Shown here: positions 1 through 10,315 of the stretch, piece by piece | Numbering within the stretch: position 1 is the stretch's first letter | How the letters are laid out: the number at the start of each line of letters is the position of its first letter | Source: Halictus rubicundus | Lineage: Eukaryota > Arthropoda > Insecta > Hymenoptera > Halictidae | Direction: 5' to 3' | DNA: 64,000 nucleotides | NCBI RefSeq assembly: GCF_050948215.1 | Contig: NC_135152.1 | Span: forward strand, 3,568,310 to 3,632,309 | Translations under genes and position numbers: made by a program | Notes under the pieces: model-generated | What the model saw: the letters and a program-made list of their open reading frames with translations, nothing else | Told to the model about the DNA's origin: nothing | Database searches by the model: none

Positions 1-403
1 ATATAAATATCAATTATGAACGGTCGCTGTTCGGATCGTTACCGAGCGTATCAAACTAAATTAAACGCGATTCAATGCGAGATAAAACAGAAACCAAAAT
101 CAAACTCCTTTAATATAATATGCTCGCGTGTAATTAAGCCTGCAATTTCTGGCCACGCTCGAAATTGGATTCCACCGATACCGATAAACATACCTACCCA
201 TGAAGTACTAAAAAATGTAAAAAGAAAAAAAAACACATTACATACCAATCCCTAAATAATGCTTTTATTTCATCTCGTAACAGAATCTTCATCGAATCAA
301 ATTAATTTTGTCCTGGTTAAACTTTCGTAATAGTTACAATAACACAATAAAATATAATCAAAATCGTATGGGGATCATGCTGCCCCAATAGTCAACTTAG
401 CGG
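1..403. other. AT-rich non-coding stretch
   Basis: No exon or recognisable element was found. The short open frame at 16-255 has no family resemblance and no splice context. A small inverted motif, GTCAAC ... GTTGAC, lies at about 391-408 next to the start of the MITE-like segment that follows. Confidence 0.5.
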
Positions 404-779
404 TTGACGCTGAACCTACAACATTAAACACCACGCATAAAAGTTTTTGTTACACTGTTTAAATAAATTTTATACGTACAAATGAATACCCCAATTTTTC
501 CGAGGAAATTCAAACGGAAGCGAAGCAAAGTTTTCAGTCAAATAAAATTTCCCGTAACATAAAATCCCCTTCTGGGTAGGGAAGGAATTTTTTAAACTGA
601 ATATTACTAAATAAATTTCACTTTTATGCTGTTTAAGAAAAACTGGATTATCCGTTTGCCCAGCTAGTAAAATTACACAATCATTAAATATGTTCGTATC
701 ATGAAGAAAGCATCTTTCATTTTCTCGAGCTTAACAATCTTAATAAACGTGGAATCTAAAGTGGCAGGTTTAGCGTCAA
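404..779. mobile_element. Degenerate TTAA-type MITE (piggyBac-like ends)
   Basis: The left end reads TTGACGCTGAACCTAC and the right end, read on the minus strand, TTGACGCTAAACCTGC. The match continues loosely for about 26 bp, giving inverted ends on a segment of about 376 bp. The flanking TTGA/TCAA would be a one-base variant of the TTAA target of piggyBac-type elements. The terminal CNCTGAACCTAC resembles the end of the better preserved element at 52325. There is no coding sequence inside. The pairing of the two ends is inference from sequence only. Confidence 0.4.
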
Positions 780-3704
780 CTGAAAACAGAACTTAAACAT
801 AAAAAATAAAAAACGCAAAGCCTCTGGTCAATCGGATTTTCGGCAATGATTCGCTCTGTTATCGGAACGCGTCGAACAGGTTAGAAACGTCTCGGTATGA
901 CCGCTCGCCTAATTTCTTCCTCGCCAAGTAGCGCAAACGCCGATCGTATCCGAACCGTTTCGGACGTAGTTTCCGTTCGATTCAATTTTGCCGGTCTCGC
1001 AAGATCTAGTTTCACTCGGCAAAGGGTTTCCCATGTATTTTTAATAAATCCGCGGGCATCGATCGTTTCGTCCTCGAAAGCAGCACCCGTGGACGCCGGA
1101 GAGCGCCACGGTCTTTTCACCGTAACGATAGAAAAATAACGCAGACAACCGGAAGCTTTGAAACGCAGTATCCTTTTTTCCCTTTTTTTTTTTTGTTTAT
1201 TTTCCTCCTTTTTTCGCGAGCCTCGCCACTCGGTTATTAATACAGCCGCCGGCTATTACAGCTATTATATAATAGCGCATGCTCCACCACCGTGTACTAA
1301 CCCTTTGTAGCTGTTACATAACAGCTACACAAGCGCAATCAACCTATAATACTCGGCCGCTAATATTCCGAGCGGTAACCGAATCTCGCCGCGGGCTCGG
1401 AAATCTGCCGTCGATTCGACTTCAAACTGATTTTTTTTTCCCGGACCTTTTTCCCTTTTAACGCGCCGTTCGATTCGGTTATCTGTGGTCACCGGTATTT
1501 CGCCGCGCGGTGGATTTTCCTCGAGTTTGGAACCGGTGCCCTTCAAATATCGGAGACTGCGGAGCCCTTTGTGGGATCAGAAGTCTGATCGACCGGGAAC
1601 AAAAGCTGCACGTTTGTTTCTTCCCTTCAGAATTCTTCCGAGCGAATGGTATCGTAGAATTTTTAGGTTCTTCTGATTTTTATTTTATTCGTTGGGAGAC
1701 GATTTTTACGCAAAATGACAATTCTTAATCATTTTATAGAGTTGGCAACGAGTCGGCAGTATTTGTAAATTCTTTATACGATTGACCTACTTCGTATTTG
1801 TCGTACTCATTTTTGTCGCGAATCTGAGCTGATATGAAATCCACGGAAGTCTTAAAATTTCTTCCAACGAAAAACAAAATATCATTAACAAGGTGCAGCA
1901 AAAATGGTGGACCTGATAACCACTTGTCAACCATTTTTATTTTCAAATCGAACAGAAACTTTTGCAATTGTCCAACATAAAATTCTCGGAGGTCTCAAAT
2001 TTCTTACAATAAAAAGCAGAAGACTATTAAAAAGGTTCAGTAAAAATTGTGGACTTAATTACCGTTTAATTAACTTCATCGCCGTACCATTTCAAAGAAT
2101 TTCGAAAGCTTTGCCGAGCGAAACGGACCTTTTGCCCAAGAAAGCTATCGTCTACAGGGATTCCTCTGTAGACTCTGACCTGGATCGATCGCCTATTCAG
2201 AATTCCAAAAATCATTATTAAGCTTGAAAAGTGTCGCGGGATAGTTTCGTTCGCCTTGCGCGTTGAATCCGACCGATCGGTGCGCCGCGATCTCGTGATA
2301 TGGGTCTGACCATAAAAACTCGCGCGGTTACTTCCACTTCGTTAGCTTTGCCTGACTTTTTAATTAGCTAGTGCCTACGAGCTACGTCGGTAAAAAACCT
2401 ACTGGCCGGCGGAGGTTCGTGCTCGACTCTGTTCAGCGATCGCCGGCGTTACCAAGAACGAACCGAGTTCCTCCTCAAACTGAGGAAAAAAAAGATAACA
2501 GGATTCACCTTTTCACAAAAGTTCTCTGGCTCTCCTCGAATCTGCGCCCTTGCGTTCCCTCTCCCTTTTCATTTTACACGGGGAGGAATCAGCGTTTTGC
2601 GTTTGCGCTCTTCGTTAAAGATTGCTACGTTCAAACCGTCTCATCTAAGTGTTAACCCCTGGGGGTGGCAAATGGAACAACAATCGTGATCCTTTAATTC
2701 AAGATATCCTCTAAAGCTCTCTTATTTTTTAATAGCTACAGAAAAAGTGGAAAATATCATATGGAACATCGCTGCGCCTTTATTAAATTTTTCATTTTAA
2801 TGCTCGAACCCTTTTCAGACCAATAGGTACACCTAATATATTCATCTATCATTCCTGAATTCCTAGAATTTCAGTCTAATGAATCAATGTGATGTACCAA
2901 CGTCTGTAATTCGACACTTCTAGAAAGGAACCAAAAATGAAGGATTAAATTCCTCTAGAAATGCCAGAGTCAAAAATAAGAAACGCTTGAATGTTAATAA
3001 TTTCGTACCGACGTAATAGATCACGGTTGTAGTTCACGCTTCCACAGCAGGGTGAAACAATATCCGGAAATACAATCAAGCCAGTCCCACCAAGTTCGTT
3101 CGTGTTCATCGTTACACTTTCAATCGAGTCCAGCCATAATTGTACACGGAATCAGTCAAGTTTCTCATCGACTTTCATCCACGTCGGATCTAAAAGAAAA
3201 TTTCGTACGAACAAACTTATGGACTGACCAGCGGCCAGGTGTTAGAGCCACGGATTTTTCAATCAATTTTGCAGCGTTCGCACAACTCGGTCGTCTTTCG
3301 GCGATTCCGCGAGCACGAACCTTCTCCAGCGAATCGGAGAGGCTAGCTGGAGCTACGGACGCGAGCAATCGATGCTGTAGGATCGATTCCTCCGGGTTTC
3401 CTCCGGGTTCAATCTTCTTCCTTCTCTTCGTCCCCGGTCCTCGCTCCTCGCCGTTCGTCCGGAGACCGATCTTCCTCTTCGGTGTGATTCGCGACGAAGG
3501 CTTATTTCTTTATATATATATAATATTTATATATTTATATATATATACTTTTTTGTTTGTTGTATTATACACGTGTGCCATCATCCCTCGTCTCCCCCAA
3601 ATATCGTGTGTCTCGTCACACCACGCACCCGGTGTGTCCACAGCAGATTATACAAATCGTCGAGTGTTTAACGGTCGTCAAGATCGTCGCACGTTCGATT
3701 AGAA
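780..3704. other. Non-coding flank downstream of the minus-strand gene
   Basis: No exon is supported. The part next to 3704 is the 3' side of the minus-strand gene and would hold its 3' UTR. An AT-only run at about 3506-3550 (TATATA repeats) lies about 150-200 bp downstream of the stop codon and could contain the poly(A) region. No clear AATAAA is seen immediately after the stop. The 216-codon open frame at 3052-3702 (+) is compositionally random. Confidence 0.5.
1849..2090. repeat. Two-copy diverged tandem repeat, about 143 bp
   Basis: The segment starting at 1849 (GTCTTAAAATTTCTTCCAAC) recurs at 1992 as GTCTCAAATTTCTTACAATA. Both are followed by a matching stretch containing CAGCAAAAATGGTGGAC or CAGTAAAAATTGTGGAC. 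Identity is moderate, so this is an old duplication. It is shorter than the 170-200 bp tandem units elsewhere in the window. Confidence 0.55.
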
Positions 3705-3796
3705 TCACCTGTATATCGCGACGATCGCCGTCAGCACGACGATCAGCAGGTGCGTCGACCTGATCACGATGCCACTGTTCTCCTCCATGCACTGGC
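3705..3796 (-). CDS. Last exon of minus-strand gene: hydrophobic C-terminus
   Basis: Terminal exon of the gene whose other exons are 7136-7384 and 7655-8473. On the minus strand a pyrimidine-rich acceptor ending TTTCAG precedes it. The two leading bases complete the phase-1 codon left by the exon ending at 7136, and the frame closes with TGA at 3707-3705. It encodes GQCMEENSGIVIRSTH followed by LLIVVLTAIVAIYR and stop. The last 14 residues are almost all hydrophobic and sit at the very end of the protein, as in GPI-attachment signals, with ENSG as a possible cleavage region; a short tail anchor is the alternative. The cysteine is the eighth of the visible protein. The exon is short, but phase, splice signals and stop agree, so it is probably real. 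The family is not recognised. Confidence 0.72.
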
Positions 3797-4924
3797 CTGA
3801 AACCAGAAAAGAAAATTACGTCGTATCTTTCCGAAAAGTCGAGGAGGGGATTGGCCGCGTCAGCGCTCGTCCAATAAGTTCGTGCGGTTTTTCGAAAGGA
3901 ACGGAGTCGACGGTTTTTGCGAGCTTGCTACCGAGACTCGATTTGTTGTGTTCGCTGTTCCCGATATTTCGGAGGCGATTTTTAGGGGACGTGCAACATC
4001 GGGTTCTCCGTTCTAGGGATGTCGGAGATTCCGGGACGGTTTCGGAAAGTTGCACGAAGTTGTTGGACAGAGTTGTAGAATAGCAAATATCGGAGATTTT
4101 TGTGTAAGAAGTGAATTCTTTACAGCTATCTTGCTGGAGACAAGTAAAACTTGGAAATAGTAGATGTTCTTCAAATCTACCGAATGATTATTCTTGAATT
4201 TGTCAATGATAGAATTCTATAATAAATGAAACTACTAAAAGAAATGAAGACAAACTGTTGTCATTATCAGTGGACTTTTCGTTGGTAAAACGTTAAATTA
4301 AATTGTTTCTACCATTGAAGAAAAGTTAAGCTAAAAACATCTACATCTGTTCCCAAGGTTTTAGAGTCAGCATGTAGACAAGCAGGAAGCATGAGGTAAA
4401 ACAGTTAGGTGTGCATAACAAGCGGAAACCAGCGAGGAAAGGGACAGGCACAAGAATTACTAAGGCGGGGTCAGGAATGAACAACAAAAAGAACATTTCC
4501 TTCTTCTCCTTTCTCGCCCAGCTTCCTCGTTTCTCAATTAAAAGTGACCATTTAAAGTCTGAGTCTAAACTCTCAATGGAACAAAGCACAGCAAGCCGAT
4601 TTGAAGCTTAAGTCGAAAGTCGTTTGCCAGCTTCTGTTCCTGACAATGTTCCAGGGGAACAGTTCACGCCAATAGTCGGCGTGAATAGAGATTGCCCTGC
4701 GGAGCAGTGTTCTGGCTCCGTGAAAAATGGGGGCAATAAAGCCACGCCCACTCGGGAAAATTCAAATAGAAATAGCAAGATCCATATGTTGCAAGATTGA
4801 CAGTCTTCATTTTCTGATATGTTTGTGTTGATAAAACTGAGTGTGCCCTTTACCTTGACAGCATCTTAAATAGTTCCCGAAGGAAAGAATGAAGAATCAA
4901 CTCTCAGCTTTAGAACAAGCTTAG

Positions 4925-5370
4925 CTTATTTATGCAATTAAATGGGCGTGGTCTCGCAGCTCTCGATGACGTCAGTGCCAAAGCGACGCCCTCCGGGGCA
5001 ATCCAAGCCCACGAATGCTTTAGTGGAACAATATACATTGTAGTTATAACCTTAAGAAAAGTTAGCAGTTCATGTAAAAATCTTGAGACCACAGCCTCAG
5101 AAGACTTGACCAATTTCACGAGCTCTTGGTCTTCTTTATGAACCGAATGGGCGTGGCTTCGTTGCTCCGGACTTAGACAGAGCCAGAACGGCGCTCTACG
5201 GAGCAATTGATACCTAGAGTGTTATAAAATTAGATCAACTCGAAGAAAGAAGAAGAGCTGTAATGGGGGTTGTACTAAATTGTGGGCGTGGCATGGCAGC
5301 TCCCGGTGACGTCAGAGCAGAAACACCGCCTTCTGGAGCAATCTGAACCCACGGATGGTCTAGTGGTACC
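4925..5370. repeat. Array of GGGCGTGG ... TGACGTCA ... GGAGCAAT modules
   Basis: Three modules begin TGGGCGTGG at about 4943, 5147 and 5282. Each continues through a GC-rich stretch with CTCGCAGCTC or TCGTTGCTCC, then (first and third only) a full TGACGTCA, then GCCYTCYGGRGCAATC, and ends in an ACCCACGRATGSTYTAGTGG-like tail. The middle module lacks the TGACGTCA core. Reverse-oriented pieces (GCCACGCCCAC, GGGGGCAATA) occur around 4670-4750 and a further module at 38248. The tandem spacing is irregular (204 and 135 bp). The class of repeat is unknown. Confidence 0.6.
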
Positions 5371-7085
5371 TTAGAAACAGTTTCTGAAGCTTCAAAAATA
5401 ATTTCAGGGTTCACAAAAAAATCTTGAAGAGCGTAGAACCATGATTGAACCCCTTAAACTGCCGAACCGAATTCAATCGATGGTTCAAATTCAACTGAAG
5501 TCAACTTTTGTCACACTCCGAAGCCAGACCATTTAATTCAAAGCCAGGTACTTTCTCGGATTGTGTGTCACAGGTCGCCGGAAACAGAAGATCGCCGCGT
5601 TTAAATCTTGTTTAAACGTATCCGCGGCGTCGGCCCCTTCAATAAGAGAATTCCGCCGAGAAACAGCGTAACGAACGAGCGGCTGGAGCACCGACGGAGA
5701 AACAAAACTGAAGGATCCTCGCTGGAGTGACAAGACAACAGTCTAGGCAACGAGGATACTTCAGATTGAAGCACCGGAGAGGGGTCCAGAAAGAGAGAGA
5801 GAGAGAGAGAGAGATAACATCAAACAAATCGAGGAACACGCCAGCAGTTTTTCTCCCACCGACGAAATTGCAAATAATCGGCCTCGAGTGTCGCCTCGTT
5901 ACGAACAAAAATATTCAACCTGCACGGAACCTCCGGAGTTTCGCAAAGATCCGCGGACAGAAGGCCTCTTCATGGTACACCAACGAGTAAACTAACGAAC
6001 AGTCCCCGGATGTTTGTCGCCTAGGGATTTTAATGAAGTTTAGAACGAATGTGCGTGGCGGAGAGAGGACTCCTTTCATTTCTCATTCGCTCGTACAGAT
6101 CTTTCCTATTCAGTATGATCAGCTGACATTTTCCATGGATGCTCGACGATTTTGCAAACAGGAAATGATTTTACAAACCGGGAAGCGTTTGCTTCTACCA
6201 GCTGAAGGGGGCAAATAATGGTGGAAAAAAGATCTAATATAGCAAGTCAATTGTATCGTTGTTTTGTTGGAGTCATTGTGACAGCACCGAGCTATTCTTT
6301 CGTTTGTAACACTGCTTCATCAGCTTCGTTAACACTAAAATTGAAGGCACATAAATCTTCAAGAAAATTGATTCTCCCATTTAGAAATATGGCTTTTGGC
6401 GAATTCAGTCACCCATTTCGGATCTCAGAAAACGTATAAAACTGTACAACAGTGGTATAAACCTTGACGGACAAGATAAGAAGAGATTCAAGTCCAAGGA
6501 ACACCGTCGGCTTCCGAGACCGATTGTTTCTCGACGCACAAGTTCTCCACATCTGTGTGGTTTATTATCCGAGTTTGAATCTTAGAACAATCCTACAGGC
6601 AAACATCGGTACAAGCTTCGACGGACAATATCAGAGGAGATTGAAGCTGAGGAAAAGCACGCGAATCCAGTGTCCGAGGAACGCGTCAATGGCGAGACGA
6701 CGCGATTGTAATCGCGAAAGCCCGCGTCTGGAGACGAGCTTCGTTCTCTATAAGGCTAATGGACGAGCGTTCCGAAAGACGAACGAAAAAAGGGAAGCGG
6801 GACGAGAGAAAGAGAGAGAGAGAGAGAAGCAGATAGAGGGCGAAACAGAACAGTGTCGAGGAAACTGTCTAATTCCTCGGACAATGGGCTCTCTCTCGGG
6901 GGCCCGAAATCTCGAGACAAAATGCTCGAACGGCGGAACATTCGCGGCAGTTGCGGAACAAAACCGCTGGGTCCTTGTAGGGGGACGCGTTCTGGAGACC
7001 TTAAGGATACTCGAGAGAAGACGAGAGAGAGAGAGAGAGAGAGACAAAGAGAGAAAGAGGGAGACAGACGTAGGAGATAGTTAAA

Positions 7086-7086
<1 letters not shown>

Positions 7087-7127
<41 letters not shown>
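7087..7127. repeat. (GA)n microsatellite next to a splice donor
   Basis: About 20 AG units on the plus strand, read as (CT)n in the sense of the minus-strand gene. The tract begins about 9 nt after the 5' splice site at 7135. Confidence 0.9.
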
Positions 7128-7130
<3 letters not shown>

Positions 7131-7135
7131 CTCAC

Positions 7136-7384
7136 CGGTACTGGTAGCATTGAAGGCCCACATCGGCGGGGGAGGAGGTATTCCCCTTTGGCAGGCCACC
7201 TCGCTGGCAGTCAAGCTGACAACTCCTCCGCTCTCTTTGTACATGAAGCACCATCTTCGGCTGTTCCTGTAGGGCTGGGGTCTGTTGTTCTCGCTGGTCC
7301 AGGCTGTCCCGGGCGCCAGCTCGGTGGCGATCACGAACTGGGTGCCCTCCGCATCGTACCAACGACCGTGGCACGAATACACAG
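7136..7384 (-). CDS. Internal exon of cysteine-rich extracellular-type protein
   Basis: Reads on the minus strand from acceptor CTGTTTAG (just above 7384) to donor G|GTGAGTATTT (7136/7135). Length is 249 bp, phase 1 at both ends, so it joins in frame to both neighbours. It encodes a segment starting VYSCHGRWYDAEGTQFVIA, containing a proline/asparagine-rich stretch, then RRWCFMYKESGGVVSLTASE, VACQRGIPPPPP and WAFNATSTG. Three cysteines (SCHG, WCFM, ACQR) and the glycosylation sequon NAT point to an extracellular or luminal domain. The Trp, Gly and Cys pattern and the lack of low complexity make this the most domain-like part of the gene. I do not recognise the family with confidence; an insect extracellular domain of unknown function is the best description. 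Confidence 0.8.
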
Positions 7385-7654
7385 CTAAACAGAAAGCACA
7401 GAGCTCTCTCTAACTTCCGAAGACAGGAAGCCTCGCTAAGTATCTCGAAGACCCCCTCTCGAACGCCATTATACCCTAAATAAACTTTGACAACGAGGGT
7501 CCAATCCCCGCGAAATAGCCTTCTCATTAGCCACCCGATACTGAAAAGTACCTCAATCATTTTCTCTGCAACAACAACCCGCAAAAGAACCTCCCTCTAA
7601 TTCTCCCACCAAGTTCCAAGGAACGAAAGTGCTCTCTAGTTGTTATCCACTCAC

Positions 7655-8473
7655 CGATGGAATTGTCATCGACGCAGTCCTTCTGGAACTCCATTCTGTC
7701 CGCAGTGGAGCACCCAATGGTAATGGTGGTGACCTCCGAGCTGCACCCTCCTGTTGCAGCCTGTGTAAGCTCCTCCCTCTTCTCCCTTTTCTCGGTGGAC
7801 TCATCTTCGTCTGCTTCCTCGAGGTCCCTTCTACTCCTCGACAGATCTTCATAGGTCATCTGCCTATGATTCCTGTCGGATCTCTTCTTGGGTAGGTCCG
7901 CGGTGTCGGGATAATCACCGAAGTAATCTTCCTGGACCTCGAGGACGCTGGAGTCCTCGGAGTCGTCGAAGTCGGTGGCCCAAAGCTGTCTGATTCTCGC
8001 GAAGTCGTCCGCGTCCACCTTGAAGTCCTCCATCTTGGGGCTTCTTCTTGTTCTCTCCTGAGGCCTCCTGACCTTCGACCTGTCGCCGGAACCACGTTGC
8101 TCCTCGGACCTTCTGGACTTCGATCTCGAGTGGTCCCAGAGCAGGTCCTCGATGTCCAGAGACCTTTTCGAAGATACCTCTTCGAGGCTGTGGTCCCGGT
8201 GGGATCTGTTGTTGCGATTCGACCTGGCTCGCCTGCCCATCCTCTCGTGCACCAGGTACTCGTTGTTTGCACGCCGCTTTTCAGCTTCGAAGTCCAGCTT
8301 CCGACCACGTTCTTGCGTGCGTTCTTGCGCGTGTCGCACCTTCTCTCTGTCTCTCCTCACCACCTCCTGGTGCTGGTTCCGTCTACTTTCCCGGATGTTG
8401 CGTTGATTGCGGTTCACACCTGTCACCGTGAACTTGCCCAGGTACGGGCACGTCCGTGGCTCCGGCGAGCTCG
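7655..8473 (-). CDS. Large internal exon with long charged insert
   Basis: Reads on the minus strand from acceptor AAATTTCAG (ending 8474) to donor G|GTGAGTGGATAA (7655/7654). It is 819 bp long, open throughout, and spliced in phase 1 to the exon at 7384 across a 270-bp intron. It starts SSPEPRTCPYLGKFTVTGVN. About 210 residues then follow that are rich in Arg, Glu, Asp and Ser with almost no hydrophobic core: first a basic part (RRDRE, RRNQ, RSKVRRPQERTRR), then an acidic part (DADDF, DFDDSEDSS, EADEDESTEKREKREE). The exon ends in a cysteine-bearing domain start, GGCSSEVTTITIGCSTADR and DCVDDNSI. So a CPYLGKF segment and the C-terminal cysteine domain are separated by what looks like a disordered spacer. 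RSRRDLEE and KKRSDR are possible basic cleavage sites. The first two bases of the exon complete a codon begun in an upstream exon not found in the window. Confidence 0.8.
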
Positions 8474-8615
8474 CTGAAATTTTCGAGAAATGGATCGGTT
8501 AACATGATTGCGAAGTCTGGTTTGTTGGGGGATTTTTGTTAGAGTGGCTCTTGGTACGTTTCGACCTACGATTGACGGCATACACTTCAAATCGGAATAC
8601 AGTGAATTCTCCCTA

Positions 8616-9923
8616 CAGGGTGAGGCATTTAAATGGGAACATCTAAATATCTCGGTTATTATTAGTCGTACAAAGAATCTCCACAGAGTAAAATTGTACT
8701 GTTTCAAGGGGCGAATTTGATGATGGTAAACATTTTTTCTCAAGGGAAGTTTTTTACAGGATTTCAAGGTCATCGATATTTTTTTTAATGGAATCATATA
8801 TTTTTATTATCGCTATGTGATAGCCGAGGTCAAGACGAACCCAACGACCTGTAATATTATGACCTTCACGTGACCTTGAGTTTGTTATCACCAACGATTT
8901 CACACCATACATCTACACTCCATGGGCGCTGGTGTACAACTTGTCGAAGCCATTTCGAATTTTCAGGGCACCAATAATGCATATTATGTGTATTCAGTTG
9001 TCCATGGTTAGAAAAAGGAGCTTCGTCAGTAAAGAGAACGTCATAAAATATTCATGTGTTTGTATTTGCTACAATGTCCATGTACAAAAAGCAACACGAT
9101 TCTCAAAGTCGTTGCCATGAAGCTCCTGATGTAAGGAAATATGGTGTGGATGAAATTTATAACGTTGCAATAAAGAACGTCCAATTTTTCGACAACTTGT
9201 AGTAGGATCAAAATTGACTGTAGCCAATACAAAAGTTTCCCTGTTTCCATTTAATACTCCCTGTTTTACAAAACAATTGAACTATGCGGTCATAACTTTG
9301 TCGAGAAGTATGATTTCTCTCAGGGTATCTTCCTGCGTACAGTTGAAATGCTTGCACTTAGTTACTTTTAGCCTCACCATAAACTAAAATAATTTCTACC
9401 TTTTCTGCATCATTGTACACCATCGTTTCAGAAAAGTAACGTTATCTTTCATAATCGAATAAATCCCGATGAATTTCTTAAACGTACTGATTAGAGTCAC
9501 CGCAGCGAGAAGAATTTGTATCAGCGTTTATAATTCGTTGTAAGCGTGTTTACAGTCTTTAGTCAAGGTTGAAGAACACCTCTTGAAACCCTAGTGGGAT
9601 CATGTCATCGTTATTTCATTGTTTACATCAAGTGTTCTACTTTTATGAATTTTTCGTACTCAAGGTCACGTGAAGGTCATAATATTACAGATCGTTGGAT
9701 TCGTCTTAACCTCGGCTATCACACAGCGATAATAAAAAAATATGATTCCATTTAAAAAAATATCGATGACCTTGAAATCTTGTAAAAGAGTGACCTTGAG
9801 AAAAAATGTTTACCATCATCAAATTCGCCCCTTGAAACAGTACAACTTTATTCTGTGGAGATTTTTTGTACGACTAATAATAACCGAGATATTTAGGTGT
9901 TCCCATTTAAATACCCCACCCTG
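8616..9923. mobile_element. Long-TIR Tc1/mariner-superfamily element, degenerate
   Basis: Inverted terminal repeats of about 265 bp (8616-8882 and 9659-9923) begin CAGGGTGAGGCATTTAAATG on the left and CAGGGTGGGGTATTTAAATG on the right. The arms include AAGGTCACGTGAAGGTCA. Between them lies a decayed minus-strand transposase remnant. Flanking bases are CTA on both sides, so the exact target duplication is unclear. The element lies inside the left end of a family A MITE. Confidence 0.85.
8885..9260 (-). pseudogene. Transposase remnant of the long-TIR element
   Basis: The minus strand 9039-8885 reads LFTDEAPFSNHGQLNTHNM, then HYWCPENSKWLRQ and QRPWSVDVWCEIVGDN in one frame. This matches the region around the first catalytic Asp (FTDEA) and the QRPWSVNVWCGIVG block of a Tc1/mariner-superfamily transposase common in insects and often annotated as Tc3-like. 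Just upstream (to about 9260), in another frame, comes a helix-turn-helix-type piece, FHPHHISLHQELHGNDFENR, followed by a stop and a frameshift. The second and third catalytic residues are missing, so it cannot encode an active enzyme. The element at 31595 keeps the complementary C-terminal part of what looks like the same family. Confidence 0.75.
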
Positions 9924-10260
9924 TCTATGTCGTCAAGGCCTGAATGATAAACGTCGCGGAGTTATCCCCACTACCGCGGGGTATACCCTGTGAGGGGCCT
10001 AGAAGCTTGAGAGTAAACATAACACGGCTCGGGTATGTCTCCTGGACGATACACGACGCTGGCAAGACCCGCGTTGTTGACAAATATCGAGAATTCAATG
10101 TAACTGTTTCATAAATTGGCCAAACGACTTCAGTTTTAACAAAAATAATTAGAAGTCGCGACTGCCTGAATAAACTAGTCGATGCACGAACTTTGGGAAG
10201 CGAATGGTTCAACGTCTAGGAGCCTGTCGAGCCATTTTCAGACCGAGAGGACTGCCCGAG

Positions 10261-10263
<3 letters not shown>

Positions 10264-10313
<50 letters not shown>
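10264..10313. repeat. (CT)n microsatellite
   Basis: About 25 uninterrupted TC units. Similar shorter CT or GA tracts lie near 16714, 19096, 20978, 28569, 29743, 42305, 45207, 49168, 59848, 60934, 61879 and 62488. Confidence 0.95.

Positions 10314-10315
<2 letters not shown>

Larger units (their letters stand above)
3797..7135 (-). other. Intron (about 3.3 kb) of the minus-strand gene
   Basis: Between donor GTGAGTATTT (7135 downward) and the acceptor at 3797. It contains the GGGCGTGG/TGACGTCA repeat modules at 4925-5370, a fragment of the same kind around 4670-4750, GA microsatellites at about 5790-5814, 6806-6826 and 7023-7045, and a CT tract right after the donor. No further exon in this frame was seen. 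The sizeable open frames at 6464-7084 (+) and 6756-7382 (-) owe their length to the dinucleotide repeats. Confidence 0.65.
8600..10100. mobile_element. TA-flanked MITE (family A), copy 1, split by a larger element
   Basis: The left end, TA|CAGTGAATTCTCC, at 8598-8612 and the right end, GAGAATTCAATG|TA, at 10091-10102 are inverted copies. The internal part after 9924 (TATGTCGTCAAGGCCTGA ... CTCCTGGACGATACACGACG ... GGCAAGACCCG) matches copies at 13141 and 27310. The 1308-bp element 8616-9923 sits inside the left terminal repeat. Without it the MITE would be about 190 bp, similar to the copy at 27310 (209 bp). Confidence 0.7.

Noticed and set aside
3052..3702. 216-codon open frame on the plus strand
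   Set aside because: Residue composition is random, it runs into AT-only repeat DNA, and it has no recognisable motif or splice context.
6756..7382. 208-codon minus-strand frame overlapping the 7136-7384 exon
   Set aside because: The exon part is real, but the frame continues past a good splice donor into the (CT)n tract, giving only Ser-Leu repeats.
9925..10212. Minus-strand frame whose STTRVLPASCIVQE segment recurs at 27433-27672
   Set aside because: The similarity is due to the shared MITE family A DNA, not to a conserved protein.
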